Below, one piece after another: positions 9,080 to 17,963 of a DNA stretch of 64,000 nucleotides. The translations under genes and the position numbers were made by a program. The notes under the pieces were generated by a model. It was not told the origin of the DNA. It was given only the letters and a program-made list of their open reading frames with translations, and did not search any database. The stretch is from Lutibacter litoralis (GTDB lineage: Bacteria > Bacteroidota > Bacteroidia > Flavobacteriales > Flavobacteriaceae). The stretch spans positions 1 through 64,000 of the forward strand of contig NZ_BMNS01000006.1 in the NCBI RefSeq assembly GCF_014646675.1, in the 5' to 3' direction. The first letter of the stretch is position 1. The number at the start of each line of letters is the position of its first letter.

Positions 9080-9658
9080 TTAAAATTTAAAATTTAATGA
9101 TGCTACAACTACAGATTTGTTGTTGGTAGCATCTTTAATAATTTGTGGAGATAATGTTAAGTTATTATCAACATTATGTTGTAATAAATGTGCATTTGTA
9201 CTGGCTTCTAGAACTTGCAAAACGTAAAGAGCAACCGTTACTAATAGAGATAAATCTCTATCTTTTTTGTACGATTTTTGTGCTCTAACAAGTGCATCGT
9301 CCGATAAAAATATATTCCCTCCAACTCCATCAAATTCGTTTGGTTTTCCGTCTAATCTTAACTTGTATGCAGTGCGTGCTCTATTGTAATTGGTATTGTT
9401 TCTATCATAAAAATATACACCAGTACCTAATGCTCCATATACAATTGGTACTTTCCAATATTTTTTATTGTAGGCTTGTCCTAAACCAGGAAGTATCGCA
9501 GAATAAAATGCAGCTCTTGCAGGAGATAACATATCAAATTCATTTGGAGAGGTATAAATCGTGTCTTTAGCTTTTATTATCAAATCTTCTTGAGAAAAAG
9601 AGTCAATAGTAAAAAACAAACTAGCAACTAATAAAATATAAAACTTTTTATACAGCAC
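9080..9658 (-). CDS. DUF5683 domain-containing protein
   Basis: 192 residues with a signal peptide (FYILLVASLFFTIDSFSQ). The conserved block SPARAAFYSAILPGLGQAYNKKYWKVPI is the hallmark of DUF5683, with the PGLGQAYNKKYW motif shared with small TM2-like membrane proteins. It is probably membrane-associated and of unknown function. The start is GTG at 9658, which overlaps the parB stop by 1 nt, indicating translational coupling. Upstream neighbours are parB and parA, downstream are dapB and lepB. Confidence 0.85.
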   Translation of the reverse strand: MLYKKFYILLVASLFFTIDSFSQEDLIIKAKDTIYTSPNEFDMLSPARAAFYSAILPGLGQAYNKKYWKVPIVYGALGTGVYFYDRNNTNYNRARTAYKLRLDGKPNEFDGVGGNIFLSDDALVRAQKSYKKDRDLSLLVTVALYVLQVLEASTNAHLLQHNVDNNLTLSPQIIKDATNNKSVVVASLNFKF

Positions 9659-10557
9659 TATTCTAATAATTTTTTTATTCGATTAAAATCTTCTTCGGAA
9701 TGAAAAGGAATTAGGATCTTTCCTTTGTCAGCCCCAGATAATTTAACGTCAATTTTATGTCCAAAGTATTGGCTAAAAGTTTTTAATCCTTTAGAAATAA
9801 ATTTTGGAGTTTCACTATTTTTAGTAATTGTTTTTTTAGGTTTTTCAATACCTTCTTTAAGCTGCTTTACTAGTTGTTCAGTTTGTCTAACAGATAATTT
9901 TTGTGCTAGTATTTTTTCATAAATACTTAATTGTTCCTCTGTATTTTCAATATTAACTAGTGCTCTCCCGTGCCCCATAGATAAAAAGCCATCTCGCATT
10001 CCAGTCTGAATTATAGGATCTAGTTTTAATAAACGCAAATAATTAGTTATAGTAGAACGTTTTTTTCCAACACGTTGGCTCATTTCCTCTTGTGTTAAAT
10101 CAATTTCATCTATTAAACGTTGGTAAGATAAGGCAACTTCAATAGGATCTAAATCTTTCCGTTGGATGTTTTCAACCAATGCCATTTCTAGCATTTCTTG
10201 GTCGTTTGCCAATCTAATATAAGCAGGTATCGTTTTGTTCCCAATTAATTTAGAAGCTCTAAATCTACGCTCACCTGATACTAGTTGGAAGTTATTGTTT
10301 TCTAATTTTCTAACTGTAATAGGTTGTATAACACCTAACTCTTTAATTGAACTCGCTAATTCTCGTAATGCTTCTTCATTAAAATAACTTCTTGGTTGAT
10401 AAGGGTTTACTTCAATCGTTTCTAATTCAATTTCAATAATATTCCCAACAACTTTGTCTGCATTTTTATCATTTGCCGAATTAATAGTATCTGTGTTTTC
10501 TTTTAATAGGGCAGATAATCCTCTTCCAAGTGCTTGTTTTTTTAGTGCTTTTGCCAT
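9658..10557 (-). CDS. parB: Chromosome partitioning protein ParB
   Basis: DNA-binding CTP-dependent clamp that loads at parS and works with ParA in origin segregation. The 299-residue protein has an N-terminal ParB/Srx domain with the box LVSGERRFRASK, then the LVENIQRKDLDPIEVA segment and the HTH (LTQEEMSQRVGKKRSTITNYLRLL), and a C-terminal dimerisation tail. The gene follows parA after 2 nt. I saw no consensus parS palindrome in the window. Confidence 0.96.
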   Translation of the reverse strand: MAKALKKQALGRGLSALLKENTDTINSANDKNADKVVGNIIEIELETIEVNPYQPRSYFNEEALRELASSIKELGVIQPITVRKLENNNFQLVSGERRFRASKLIGNKTIPAYIRLANDQEMLEMALVENIQRKDLDPIEVALSYQRLIDEIDLTQEEMSQRVGKKRSTITNYLRLLKLDPIIQTGMRDGFLSMGHGRALVNIENTEEQLSIYEKILAQKLSVRQTEQLVKQLKEGIEKPKKTITKNSETPKFISKGLKTFSQYFGHKIDVKLSGADKGKILIPFHSEEDFNRIKKLLE

Positions 10558-10559
10558 AT

Positions 10560-11327
10560 TTATTTAGCGTGTTGTTTTAAAATTTCGTTAGCTAAGTTAA
10601 TATAATTTATGGCACCTTTACTTGTTGCATCATAAGCAATAATACTTTCACCATAGCTTGGAGCCTCACTTAACCTTACATTTCTTTGAATGATGGTTTT
10701 AAACACCATATCCTGAAAGTGTTTTTTAACTTCATCAACTACTTGGTTAGAAAGTCTTAAACGAGAATCGTACATAGTTAATAATAAGCCTTCAATATCC
10801 AATTCTGGATTGTGTATTTTTTGAACACTTTTTATAGTATTTAATAATTTTCCTAATCCTTCTAATGCAAAATATTCGCATTGAATTGGGATAATTACAG
10901 AATCTGCTGCAACTAACGCATTTAAGGTTATTAAGCCTAATGAAGGTGCGCAATCTATGAGAATATAATCGTAGTCATCTTTAATTTCTTCCAATACTTG
11001 TTTCAGCATAAACTCCCGGTTGTCCTTATCAACCAGTTCAATTTCTATAGCTACCAAATCTATATGTGCTGGAATAATAGCTACATTAGGAGAATTTGTA
11101 GGAATAATAGCTTCTTTAGCAGTTGCCGCATGTTCTAATAGTTGATAAGTACCAATTTCAACATCTTCAACAATAATACCAAGTCCAGAAGATGCATTTG
11201 CTTGAGGATCTGCATCAATTAGCAATACCTTTTTTTCCAAAACGCCCAAAGCTGCTGCTAAATTTACAGTCGTAGTAGTTTTACCAACACCACCTTTTTG
11301 ATTGGCAATTGCAATAATTTTTCCCAT
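10560..11327 (-). CDS. parA: Chromosome partitioning ATPase ParA/Soj
   Basis: A 255-residue deviant-Walker ATPase. The Walker A motif is KGGVGKTTT at residues 11-19, with the signature lysine (K11), followed by LLIDADPQANASSG (Walker A' region) and the Walker B YILIDCAPSLG. It positions ParB-parS complexes by non-specific DNA binding in the ATP form. It is the first gene of the leftward operon parA-parB-DUF5683-dapB-lepB. Confidence 0.96.
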   Translation of the reverse strand: MGKIIAIANQKGGVGKTTTTVNLAAALGVLEKKVLLIDADPQANASSGLGIIVEDVEIGTYQLLEHAATAKEAIIPTNSPNVAIIPAHIDLVAIEIELVDKDNREFMLKQVLEEIKDDYDYILIDCAPSLGLITLNALVAADSVIIPIQCEYFALEGLGKLLNTIKSVQKIHNPELDIEGLLLTMYDSRLRLSNQVVDEVKKHFQDMVFKTIIQRNVRLSEAPSYGESIIAYDATSKGAINYINLANEILKQHAK

Positions 11328-11471
11328 AGAAGAATATTGAGTTATTTTAAGTTGTAAAAATACAATTTATTATGGTTTATAAAAGGGAATAATGTTAACA
11401 AAGAGATAAAAAATAGTGCATGTTATTTTTAGATTCTGTTAATTTAGAAACAACAATCTGTAATAATGTTT

Positions 11472-11684
11472 CTAGATTTGCTCCATTTCATTAAATATTT
11501 CTTTGGCTCGGTCTAAATCTGAACTTGAAATTTGAAGTTCAACTTCAAAAGATGGTAGATAATTCATTATTTGAGTTGTAAATTCATTCTTTAAGGAACA
11601 CTTTATTCCTTCGGACTCTAATTTACTTTTAAATACTAGTAAATCGGATTCAATATGTGATTTTTTAATTGTAATTAAACTCAT
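11472..11684 (-). CDS. DUF2007 domain-containing protein
   Basis: A 70-residue soluble protein matching the DUF2007 putative signal-transducing family: a short alpha/beta fold with SDLLVFKSKLESEGIKCSLKNE and a C-terminal SSSDLDRAKEIF helix. It is related to the regulatory domain of PII-like and glnB-associated proteins, but no role is established. It is monocistronic, with the parA gene start about 145 nt to its left. Confidence 0.75.
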   Translation of the reverse strand: MSLITIKKSHIESDLLVFKSKLESEGIKCSLKNEFTTQIMNYLPSFEVELQISSSDLDRAKEIFNEMEQI

Positions 11685-11823
11685 TGCTAATTTTTTGAAG
11701 CTATTTTAAAATGAATTCTAATTTAATTAGCTGAGTTATTAGTAGTTTAAATTATGAATTTTTCACATCCTAAAATTTAAATTTTCCAATAACAATAATT
11801 TCTAATCATATTTATCTTCTAAA

Positions 11824-11991
11824 TTATATTTTTTTTGGAGAATTGTTTTTGAATGTACCTGATATGGCTAAAACCAATCCTAAAGCAGACAAAAATCCAA
11901 AAGCAAAGTCAATTCCATTATTATCGTATATTAGAAATAAAGATACTCCTAAAATTAATAATATGATTCCTAAAATTCTTACTTTATTCAT
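11824..11991 (-). CDS. Small two-TM membrane protein, 55 aa
   Basis: A short ORF with ATG at 11991 and TAA at 11824. It encodes a positively charged N-terminus (MNKVR), a first TM (ILGIILLILGVSLFLIY), a short loop (DNNGID), a second TM (FAFGFLSALGLVLAISG) and a polar tail (TFKNNSPKKI). The length, two clean TM segments and flavobacterial codon use support a real gene. I do not recognise a function. It is in the same orientation as the lipoprotein gene to its right, with 43 nt between them. Confidence 0.6.
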   Translation of the reverse strand: MNKVRILGIILLILGVSLFLIYDNNGIDFAFGFLSALGLVLAISGTFKNNSPKKI

Positions 11992-12034
11992 AAATTATAT
12001 TTTTTCGGAATAAGCAGAAGTATTAACATATAGC

Positions 12035-12190
12035 TTACTTAGCTTGGGCTACAACAATATTTTCTATAGTTGTTGACTCAATAACAGAAGCATCAGCAGT
12101 TAAGCCACATCCTTTTTTTGAAGATCCACAAGAAACGCACAAAAGTATTGTAAACGTAATTGCTATTATAGAAGTTATAAATTTTTTCAT
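12035..12190 (-). CDS. Small lipoprotein, 51 aa
   Basis: The ATG at 12190 begins MKKFITSIIAITFTILLCVSC, a typical signal with lipobox VSC, followed by GSSKKGCGLTADASVIESTTI. The mature peptide is only about 30 residues. The frame is open further upstream, but the MKKF start precedes the signal peptide directly. No function is recognised. Small lipoproteins with a GSSKKGCG-type N-terminus are frequent in Flavobacteriaceae. Confidence 0.65.
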   Translation of the reverse strand: MKKFITSIIAITFTILLCVSCGSSKKGCGLTADASVIESTTIENIVVAQAK

Positions 12191-12238
12191 TTTAAATAGG
12201 GGTTTTATTATTTTCAACGATGAAATATACAAAATATT

Positions 12239-13111
12239 TTACGAGCTAAGTTTATCTAATGTATAAATAATTAGTTCTTCTACAGGTTTGTAAGGGTCTT
12301 CACTAAAAGTTCCGTTGGCTCTATTTGCAATAATAGCATTCATAGAACAGGCATTATGTCCTAATAATTTTGACAAGCCGTAAATTGCGGAAGTCTCCAT
12401 TTCTAAATTCGTTATTTTAACACCTTTGTATTCAAAATTATCAATTTTACTGTTTAGTTCAGGATCTTGAATTGCTAATCTTAATACTCTTCCTTGTGGG
12501 CCGTAAAACCCACCAGCCGTTGCGGTTACACCAGCAAATACTTTATTACTCAGTAATCTTTTTTCTAAAGCAGTACTGTTTTTAACAATATAAGGTCTTG
12601 CTTTTCTGTCGCTCCAATTAGTGTGTTTTATAAATGCATTTTCAAAATCGGCTTCAAGTACGTGGTCACAATCATAGGAAAGTAACATGCCATCAAAACC
12701 TAAACCATATTTTGCTAATACAAAGCTATCTACAGGAATGTCTTTTTGTAAAGAGCCAGAAGTACCAATTCTAACAATATTTAACTGTGTATGTTGCTTT
12801 TTTACCGTTCTAGTTTCTAAATCTATATTTACTAATGCATCTAATTCATTCAGTACAATATCTATATTATCTGGTCCAATACCTGTTGAAATTACAGACA
12901 TTCTAATGCCTTTATAAACTCCTGTAATTGTTCTAAACTCTCTTTTTTGAGTTTCAAACTCTATAGAATCAAAGTGTTTTGTAATTTTTGGAACTCTATT
13001 TTGGTCACCCACAAAAATTATAGTGTGTGCAATATTTTCTGGTTTTAAATTTAAGTGGTAAACACTACCATCTGGATTTAAAATTAATTCTGAATCTGCT
13101 ATTTTGTTCAT
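12239..13111 (-). CDS. Nucleoside phosphorylase (uridine/purine phosphorylase family)
   Basis: A 290-residue member of the PNP/UDP phosphorylase superfamily, which cleaves nucleosides with phosphate to base and ribose-1-phosphate for salvage. Family motifs are IIFVGDQNRVPKI (phosphate loop), VISTGIGPDNIDIVLNEL, and the base and ribose-binding NLEMETSAIYGLSKLLGH, with the conserved Glu-Met-Glu. Substrate preference cannot be fixed. It lies 3 nt downstream of the SUI1-like gene and is probably cotranscribed with it. Confidence 0.88.
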   Translation of the reverse strand: MNKIADSELILNPDGSVYHLNLKPENIAHTIIFVGDQNRVPKITKHFDSIEFETQKREFRTITGVYKGIRMSVISTGIGPDNIDIVLNELDALVNIDLETRTVKKQHTQLNIVRIGTSGSLQKDIPVDSFVLAKYGLGFDGMLLSYDCDHVLEADFENAFIKHTNWSDRKARPYIVKNSTALEKRLLSNKVFAGVTATAGGFYGPQGRVLRLAIQDPELNSKIDNFEYKGVKITNLEMETSAIYGLSKLLGHNACSMNAIIANRANGTFSEDPYKPVEELIIYTLDKLSS

Positions 13112-13114
13112 AAG

Positions 13115-13465
13115 CTATCCGCCAACGCGTTTTATATTATATCCTTCTTTTTTAAGAAGTTGCATTATTTTATCTCTATAATTTCCTTGAATAATAATTT
13201 CATTATCCTTTACACTTCCACCAACGCCGCATTTAGTTTTAAGTAATTTTCCCAAGGCTTTTAAATCGGCTTCCGCGCCTTCAAAACCAGTAATAACTGT
13301 TACTGTTTTTCCACCTCTTCCCTTGTTAGAAAAGTGTGCTTCTAAAAATTGTTTATTTGGTGCTAAAGTTTCAGTAGTAGTTTCTTTTTTTAAGTCAAAA
13401 TCATTGTTTGTAGAAAAGACAAATCCACCTAAATCTTCAAGACTATTTAATTTCTTTTTACCCAT
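13115..13465 (-). CDS. SUI1/YciH-family translation initiation factor
   Basis: 116 residues. The C-terminal two thirds are an eIF1/SUI1 domain: TVTVITGFEGAEADLKALGKLLKTKCGVGGSVKDNEIIIQG, ending with the EGYNIKRVGG tail. Bacterial YciH proteins influence start-codon discrimination on the 30S subunit in vitro. The N-terminal 45 residues are the variable linker of bacterial members. Sits directly upstream of the nucleoside phosphorylase gene. Confidence 0.88.
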   Translation of the reverse strand: MGKKKLNSLEDLGGFVFSTNNDFDLKKETTTETLAPNKQFLEAHFSNKGRGGKTVTVITGFEGAEADLKALGKLLKTKCGVGGSVKDNEIIIQGNYRDKIMQLLKKEGYNIKRVGG

Positions 13466-13507
13466 TTTTATTCAAAAATTGTACTTACAAAAATACTAAA
13501 ACTAGTC

Positions 13508-13678
13508 TTATTTTTTAAGTTTATTCCAAATAAATAACAAAGCAGCAAAAAGTTCAAATAATAAACCAATAGCCATAATTAAGTTTGCTTGCGGATTTTT
13601 TGTGAATTTTAAAATAGCACCTACAATTATTAAAAATACTCCGAATGTAAAAAATGAAATTACTTTTTTTGAAATCAT
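13508..13678 (-). CDS. Small membrane protein, 56 aa (possibly GldL-like N-terminal segment)
   Basis: A short ORF whose ATG overlaps the stop of the oxygenase gene in an ATGA arrangement, which strongly suggests translational coupling. It encodes MISKKVISFF, TM1 (FTFGVFLIIVGAILKF), a loop (TKNPQAN), TM2 (LIMAIGLLFELFAALLFIW) and a basic end (NKLKK). The TM pair resembles the N-terminal hairpin of GldL-type proteins, but this is only a resemblance. The function is unknown. Confidence 0.65.
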   Translation of the reverse strand: MISKKVISFFTFGVFLIIVGAILKFTKNPQANLIMAIGLLFELFAALLFIWNKLKK

Positions 13679-14622
13679 TTTATCAAGCCTAATTCTCTTA
13701 AACGTTCATTTAGAAACGCTCCAGCAGTAATATCGTCATATACTTTTGGGTGGGTTTCTGTAATACATTCTGGTAAGCAGTTTAAAGACATTTCGCTAAT
13801 TGGATGCGTAAAAAACGGAATAGAATATCGTGATTTTCCCCATTCTTCTCTTGGTGGATTTACAACTCTATGAATGGTAGAGCGTAATTTATTATTTGTA
13901 AGGCGTTCTAACATGTCTCCAACATTTATTACCAATTGTTCTGGCAAAGCCGTTACTGGAATCCATTTACCTTGTTTATTTTGTACTTCTAAACCAGCAG
14001 CAGATGCACCCATTAACAATGTTATTAAATTAATGTCTCCATGTGCAGCTGCGCGCACAGCTCCTTTTGGTTCTCCTTGAATAGGAGGGTAGTGTATCGG
14101 ACGTAAAATGCTATTACCATTAGTTACATATTTATCAAAATAAAATTCATCTAAACCAATATATAAGGCAAGTGCCCGTAACACATAGATAGCCGTTTTT
14201 TCTAAATTTTTATAGGCTTCCATTCCAACTTTATTAAAATTTGGAACCTCTTTAACCAGAACATTTTTAGGGTATTGAGTCTTTAAAGTGTCATTGCCAA
14301 TTACTTCTTGTCCAAAATGCCAAAACTCCTTTAAATCTCCTTGTTTTTTACCTTTAGCACTTTCTTTTCCAAATGATGTATAACCTCGTTGTCCACCTAT
14401 ACCTTCAATTTCATAGGATTCTTTTATTTCTGTAGGAAGTTCAAAAAAACGTTTTACCTCTGCGTATAAATTTGTAGTTAATTCATCTGTTAAAAAATGA
14501 CTTTTTAATGCTACAAAACCAATTTCTTCATAGGCTTCACCAATTTCTTTAATAAATTTTTGCTTTCTTGAAGGATCTTCAGCTAAAAAGTCTGACAAAT
14601 CCACGCTAGGTATATTGTTCAT
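13675..14622 (-). CDS. 2OG-Fe(II) oxygenase, isopenicillin N synthase-like family
   Basis: A 315-residue non-haem iron dioxygenase. It shows the DIOX_N segment (IPSVDLSDFL, EEIGFVALKSH) and the C-terminal 2OG-Fe domain with HGDINLITLL (His and Asp iron ligands), the second His in STIHRVVNPP, and the 2OG-binding RYSIPFF Arg-Ser pair. The ATG at 14622 begins at the family's natural N-terminus, and longer in-frame starts upstream add non-homologous sequence. The substrate is unknown. Confidence 0.88.
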   Translation of the reverse strand: MNNIPSVDLSDFLAEDPSRKQKFIKEIGEAYEEIGFVALKSHFLTDELTTNLYAEVKRFFELPTEIKESYEIEGIGGQRGYTSFGKESAKGKKQGDLKEFWHFGQEVIGNDTLKTQYPKNVLVKEVPNFNKVGMEAYKNLEKTAIYVLRALALYIGLDEFYFDKYVTNGNSILRPIHYPPIQGEPKGAVRAAAHGDINLITLLMGASAAGLEVQNKQGKWIPVTALPEQLVINVGDMLERLTNNKLRSTIHRVVNPPREEWGKSRYSIPFFTHPISEMSLNCLPECITETHPKVYDDITAGAFLNERLRELGLIK

Positions 14623-14653
14623 AAAAAAATGTTTACAGATAAAAGTAATAAAA

Positions 14654-15373
14654 TTATTTGTACTTATTAAATATGGGTAAATTATAACTGATGGTATAAT
14701 TAAAACCAATACCTAAATCATTAGAAAAAACTCTATTAAATCCTGGCACATACAAGTTTTTAAAATTTTCAGGTTCTTGGGTGCTAATCATTTTTTTAAC
14801 ACTAAACTGAGCACCTAAAAATATATTTTTAAAAGTTTCGACTTTCATTCCAAACAAAAACTCTAACCAATGTGCGTTTAAATCTTTAAAATTTGTTCCT
14901 GCATTAACGGAATCTGGAATAAAATAAGTACCATCAACATTAGGTGTATAGCTGTTTAAAGTATGTTCGAAAAAACTAAAAGCATAACGCGCTCCCACAT
15001 ATATTTGGTTGTTCATTCCAATCCAGTTGTCGTAGGCGTTATAATTTACGCCTAATTTTATATAAGAACCTTTTGTGGTAAAATTTATATAATCTTCAGT
15101 TTTTAAGACATCTTCAAAACCTAATTCAACAGCTGCAAAATAATTGTTTACAATGCGCATATCTCCCGTTAATTCCAATCCTTTAGAATCTTGATCTAAA
15201 AATGATATAATAGGTTTACTAATATCTACACCAACTCTAATGGCATAATTAATTTTTGTTTTAACAGAATCTTGTTCTTTTTCTTGTTCTTGTTTCTGCT
15301 CTTGTGAATTTGCCGAAAAATGAACTAGAATACTAATGATAAATATTAATATGTGCCGTTGTATCATTGTCAA
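14654..15373 (-). CDS. DUF6048 family outer-membrane-like protein
   Basis: 239 residues with a signal peptide (HILIFIISILVHFSANSQ) and a Gln/Glu/Lys-rich linker. The rest is a beta-rich region with alternating hydrophobic strands (YAIRVGVDISKPI, NYFAAVELGFED, YIKLGVNYNAYD, IYVGARYAFSFF), typical of an outer-membrane barrel. It matches the DUF6048 family. The start overlaps the end of the DUF6452 gene by about 40 nt (35 if Met3 is used). The two families usually occur together next to rlmD in flavobacteria. Confidence 0.75.
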   Translation of the reverse strand: MTMIQRHILIFIISILVHFSANSQEQKQEQEKEQDSVKTKINYAIRVGVDISKPIISFLDQDSKGLELTGDMRIVNNYFAAVELGFEDVLKTEDYINFTTKGSYIKLGVNYNAYDNWIGMNNQIYVGARYAFSFFEHTLNSYTPNVDGTYFIPDSVNAGTNFKDLNAHWLEFLFGMKVETFKNIFLGAQFSVKKMISTQEPENFKNLYVPGFNRVFSNDLGIGFNYTISYNLPIFNKYK

Positions 15374-15791
15374 TAATTGTAGTATTAATATTGTATGCTT
15401 TTATCCAGTTGTTTGTTGTGCTATCAATGGCTAAATTTTCGAAATTAGTTTTGTAGCCACATGATCTAGATACAAATATATCTTTTCTATCGTAACTAAA
15501 ATAAATAGTATCTGTTGTTTTTTTAGATGTTATTTGATAACTTGTTTTGTATCGATTTATATCAAGAGGAATGCTTATTGAATCAAAAGATTTAGCGGTA
15601 TAATCAGAAATTAATTCTTTATTAAGTACTCTAATAGAATCTATATCTATAGTTTTTACAAGTGTATCATTTTCAAAATTATAAAACTTAAGCATTAAAT
15701 AGGGGGTTGTGTTTTCCAAACAAATGTCATCTTTTTCACAACTTAACATTAAGATAAGTGCTAAAATTATTAATGTACTATATTTTTTCAT
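15333..15791 (-). CDS. DUF6452 family lipoprotein
   Basis: A 152-residue lipoprotein: signal MKKYSTLIILALILMLSC with lipobox LSC, then CLENTTPYLMLKFYNFEND and a beta-rich region with paired Cys (SRSCGYKTNFENL). It belongs to the DUF6452 group, of unknown function. It forms an overlapping gene pair with the DUF6048 gene downstream, which suggests a joint cell-envelope role. Confidence 0.75.
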   Translation of the reverse strand: MKKYSTLIILALILMLSCEKDDICLENTTPYLMLKFYNFENDTLVKTIDIDSIRVLNKELISDYTAKSFDSISIPLDINRYKTSYQITSKKTTDTIYFSYDRKDIFVSRSCGYKTNFENLAIDSTTNNWIKAYNINTTIIDNDTTAHINIYH

Positions 15792-15851
15792 AATTATTTT
15801 AATTCAATAGTATTTCGGCATTTTTACGGTAGTAAAAATTTTAAAATATCT

Positions 15852-17267
15852 TTAAGATCCTTTCAATTCTAATAAAACCACATTTTCGACATGATGCGTT
15901 TGCGGAAACATATCTACAGCTTGCGTTTTAATAATGTTGTATTGATCTTTCATTAAACTTAAATCACGTGCTTGTGTTGCCGAATTACAACTAACGTAAA
16001 CAATACGTTTTGGTGAAATTTCCAAAATCTTTGCTACCACATTTTTATGCATTCCATCTCTTGGTGGATCTGTAATAATAACATCTGGTTGTCCGTGTTT
16101 TTTTATAAAACTATTATTAAAAACATCTTTCATATCACCTGCATAAAACTCAACGTTCTCAATGTTATTTAATTGTGCATTTAGTTTAGCATCTTCAATT
16201 GCTTCTGGTACAGATTCTACTCCAATTACTTTTTTAGCATTTTTTGCAACAAACTGCGCAATTGTTCCTGTTCCTGTATAAAAATCGTACACCACTTCAT
16301 TACCTGTTAAATTAGCAAAATTTCGTGTAATTTTATATAATTCGTAAGCTTGTGTTGAATTTGTTTGATAAAATGACTTTGGTCCAATTTTAAATTGCAA
16401 CCCTTCCATGGCTTCAAAAATGTGATCTCTTCCCTTAAATAAAATAATATCTTGGTCGTATAAGGTGTCGTTTCCTTTACCGTTAATTACATATTGAAGT
16501 GATGTGATTTGAGGAAATTCTAGGGCAAGGGCATTTAATAAACCTTCGCGTTTTAATTTATCCTCTTTAAAAAATTGGATTACAACCATAATTTCTCCAG
16601 TTGAAGAAATTCGTAACATAATAGTTCGCAATAAACCAGATTGTTCTCTTGGATTGTAAAACTCCAATCCATTTTCTATTCCATAATTTTTAATAAAATT
16701 ACGAATATCATTTGATGGATCTTCTTGTAAATGACATTTAGAAACATCTAAAATTTTATCCCACATTCCAGAAATATGAAATCCACAAGCATTTCTATTA
16801 TCAATTTCTTCTTCAGAATTTATTTCTTCCAAGGTTAACCAGCGGCTATTTGAAAACGAAAACTCCATTTTATTTCTATAAAAGTAGGTTTTTTCGCAAC
16901 CTAAGATAGGAGTAATTTCAGGTAATTCTAAATGACCAATTCTAATAAGATTGTTTTTAACCTCATTTTCTTTGTAAGCAAGTTGATGCTTATAGTCCAT
17001 ATTTTGCCATTTACAACCACCGCAATGTTCAAAATGTTCGCAAACAGGTTCTGTTCTTTTATCTGAATATTTATGAAACTTTATTGCAGTACCTTCAAAA
17101 TACGCTTTTCTTTTTTTACCAGTTCTAATATCAACAATATCACCTGGAACTGTGTTTGTTAAAAAAATAACACGTCCGTCAGGTGCTTTTGCAACAGTTT
17201 TTCCTCTTGCGCCAGCATCTATTACTTCAATGTTTTCAAAAATAAGTTGTTTCTTTCTTCTTGCCAT
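15852..17267 (-). CDS. rlmD: 23S rRNA (uracil-5-)-methyltransferase RlmD
   Basis: SAM-dependent m5U methyltransferase of the RumA/TrmA family. The 471-residue protein has an N-terminal TRAM domain (residues ~10-60), the four-cysteine Fe-S cluster motif CEHFEHCGGCKW, the SAM motif VVYDFYTGTGTIAQF, and the catalytic Cys in VYVSCNSATQARD. The ATG at 17267 starts MARRKKQ. It is followed by the DUF6452/DUF6048 pair. The -7 element ends only 4 nt before the ATG. Confidence 0.93.
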   Translation of the reverse strand: MARRKKQLIFENIEVIDAGARGKTVAKAPDGRVIFLTNTVPGDIVDIRTGKKRKAYFEGTAIKFHKYSDKRTEPVCEHFEHCGGCKWQNMDYKHQLAYKENEVKNNLIRIGHLELPEITPILGCEKTYFYRNKMEFSFSNSRWLTLEEINSEEEIDNRNACGFHISGMWDKILDVSKCHLQEDPSNDIRNFIKNYGIENGLEFYNPREQSGLLRTIMLRISSTGEIMVVIQFFKEDKLKREGLLNALALEFPQITSLQYVINGKGNDTLYDQDIILFKGRDHIFEAMEGLQFKIGPKSFYQTNSTQAYELYKITRNFANLTGNEVVYDFYTGTGTIAQFVAKNAKKVIGVESVPEAIEDAKLNAQLNNIENVEFYAGDMKDVFNNSFIKKHGQPDVIITDPPRDGMHKNVVAKILEISPKRIVYVSCNSATQARDLSLMKDQYNIIKTQAVDMFPQTHHVENVVLLELKGS

Positions 17268-17271
17268 GTTG

Positions 17272-17279
17272 CAAATGTA
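17272..17279 (-). promoter_or_regulatory. -7 promoter element of rlmD (TACATTTG)
   Basis: On the minus strand TACATTTG matches TAnnTTTG exactly and ends 4 nt before the rlmD ATG. The predicted transcription start therefore falls at or next to the start codon, which suggests a leaderless mRNA. Confidence 0.6.
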
Positions 17280-17291
17280 ATATTTTAACAC

Positions 17292-17321
17292 AAAAAAAGC
17301 ACCTCGAAAAGAGATGCTTTT
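17292..17321 (-). terminator. Terminator of the cytochrome c gene
   Basis: On the minus strand AAGCATCTC pairs with GAGGTGCTT (one G-U pair) around a TTTTC loop, followed by a T run. It lies between the cytochrome gene and the rlmD promoter. Confidence 0.8.
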
Positions 17322-17340
17322 AATTAAATTGTTTAGTGTG

Positions 17341-17757
17341 TTATTTTACACTTCTCATGTAAGCAGCAAGTGCAGCTAATTCATCACCAGTTAAGTCTTT
17401 TACAAAACCGTCTAAGTTAGCTTTCATAATTGCAACTTGACCTGGATCAGTATCAACAATTGCAGGAGATTCTCCTTTTAAAAATTTTACAAGATCACCA
17501 TTTTGTTCATCATAAACTTTCACAATTTCTTTAATTGATGGGCCAATAACTTTCGCATCTGGTTGATGGCATGTTGTACATGTTTTATCTGAAAATAATT
17601 GTTTTCCTAATTCAATATTGTCTCCAGCATCAGCAACTTTTTCTTCTACTGCTTCAACTTTTGTTTCAACTTCTTTTTTAACTTCTTCTTTCTTTTTTTC
17701 TCCGCAACTTGTAAATATTACAGCAGCTAAACCTAACACTAAAACTGATTTTTTCAT
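17341..17757 (-). CDS. Lipoprotein monohaem cytochrome c
   Basis: 138 residues with a lipoprotein signal (lipobox FTSC, Cys18) and a Lys/Glu-rich spacer to about residue 45. A class I cytochrome c domain follows with the haem-binding CTTCH at residues 60-64 and a C-terminal helix (LTGDELAALAAYMRSVK). The likely axial Met is in the IMKANLDGF region. It should be anchored to the periplasmic face and carry electrons in respiration. It is monocistronic, with its own terminator. Confidence 0.9.
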   Translation of the reverse strand: MKKSVLVLGLAAVIFTSCGEKKKEEVKKEVETKVEAVEEKVADAGDNIELGKQLFSDKTCTTCHQPDAKVIGPSIKEIVKVYDEQNGDLVKFLKGESPAIVDTDPGQVAIMKANLDGFVKDLTGDELAALAAYMRSVK

Positions 17758-17963
17758 TTTTTTTAATTTAATTATAATTTATAACAAATTTATCGAAATA
17801 ATTTTAACATTATGTAATTTTTACGACATTTTTACTTTGTTTTAATACTTCTTTTTTGAAGTTTTAAGAATCCATAAAATATTTTGTAATTTGCGAGGAA
17901 ATTAGGATGATTTCTCTCCTTAAATGAGGAATTGATTATTTTATAATTTAGAATTTTATTGAG

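Noticed and set aside
9658-11327. Looked for a parS site near parAB.
   Set aside because: No TGTTNCACGTGNAACA-like palindrome was seen in or around these genes. It may lie outside the window.
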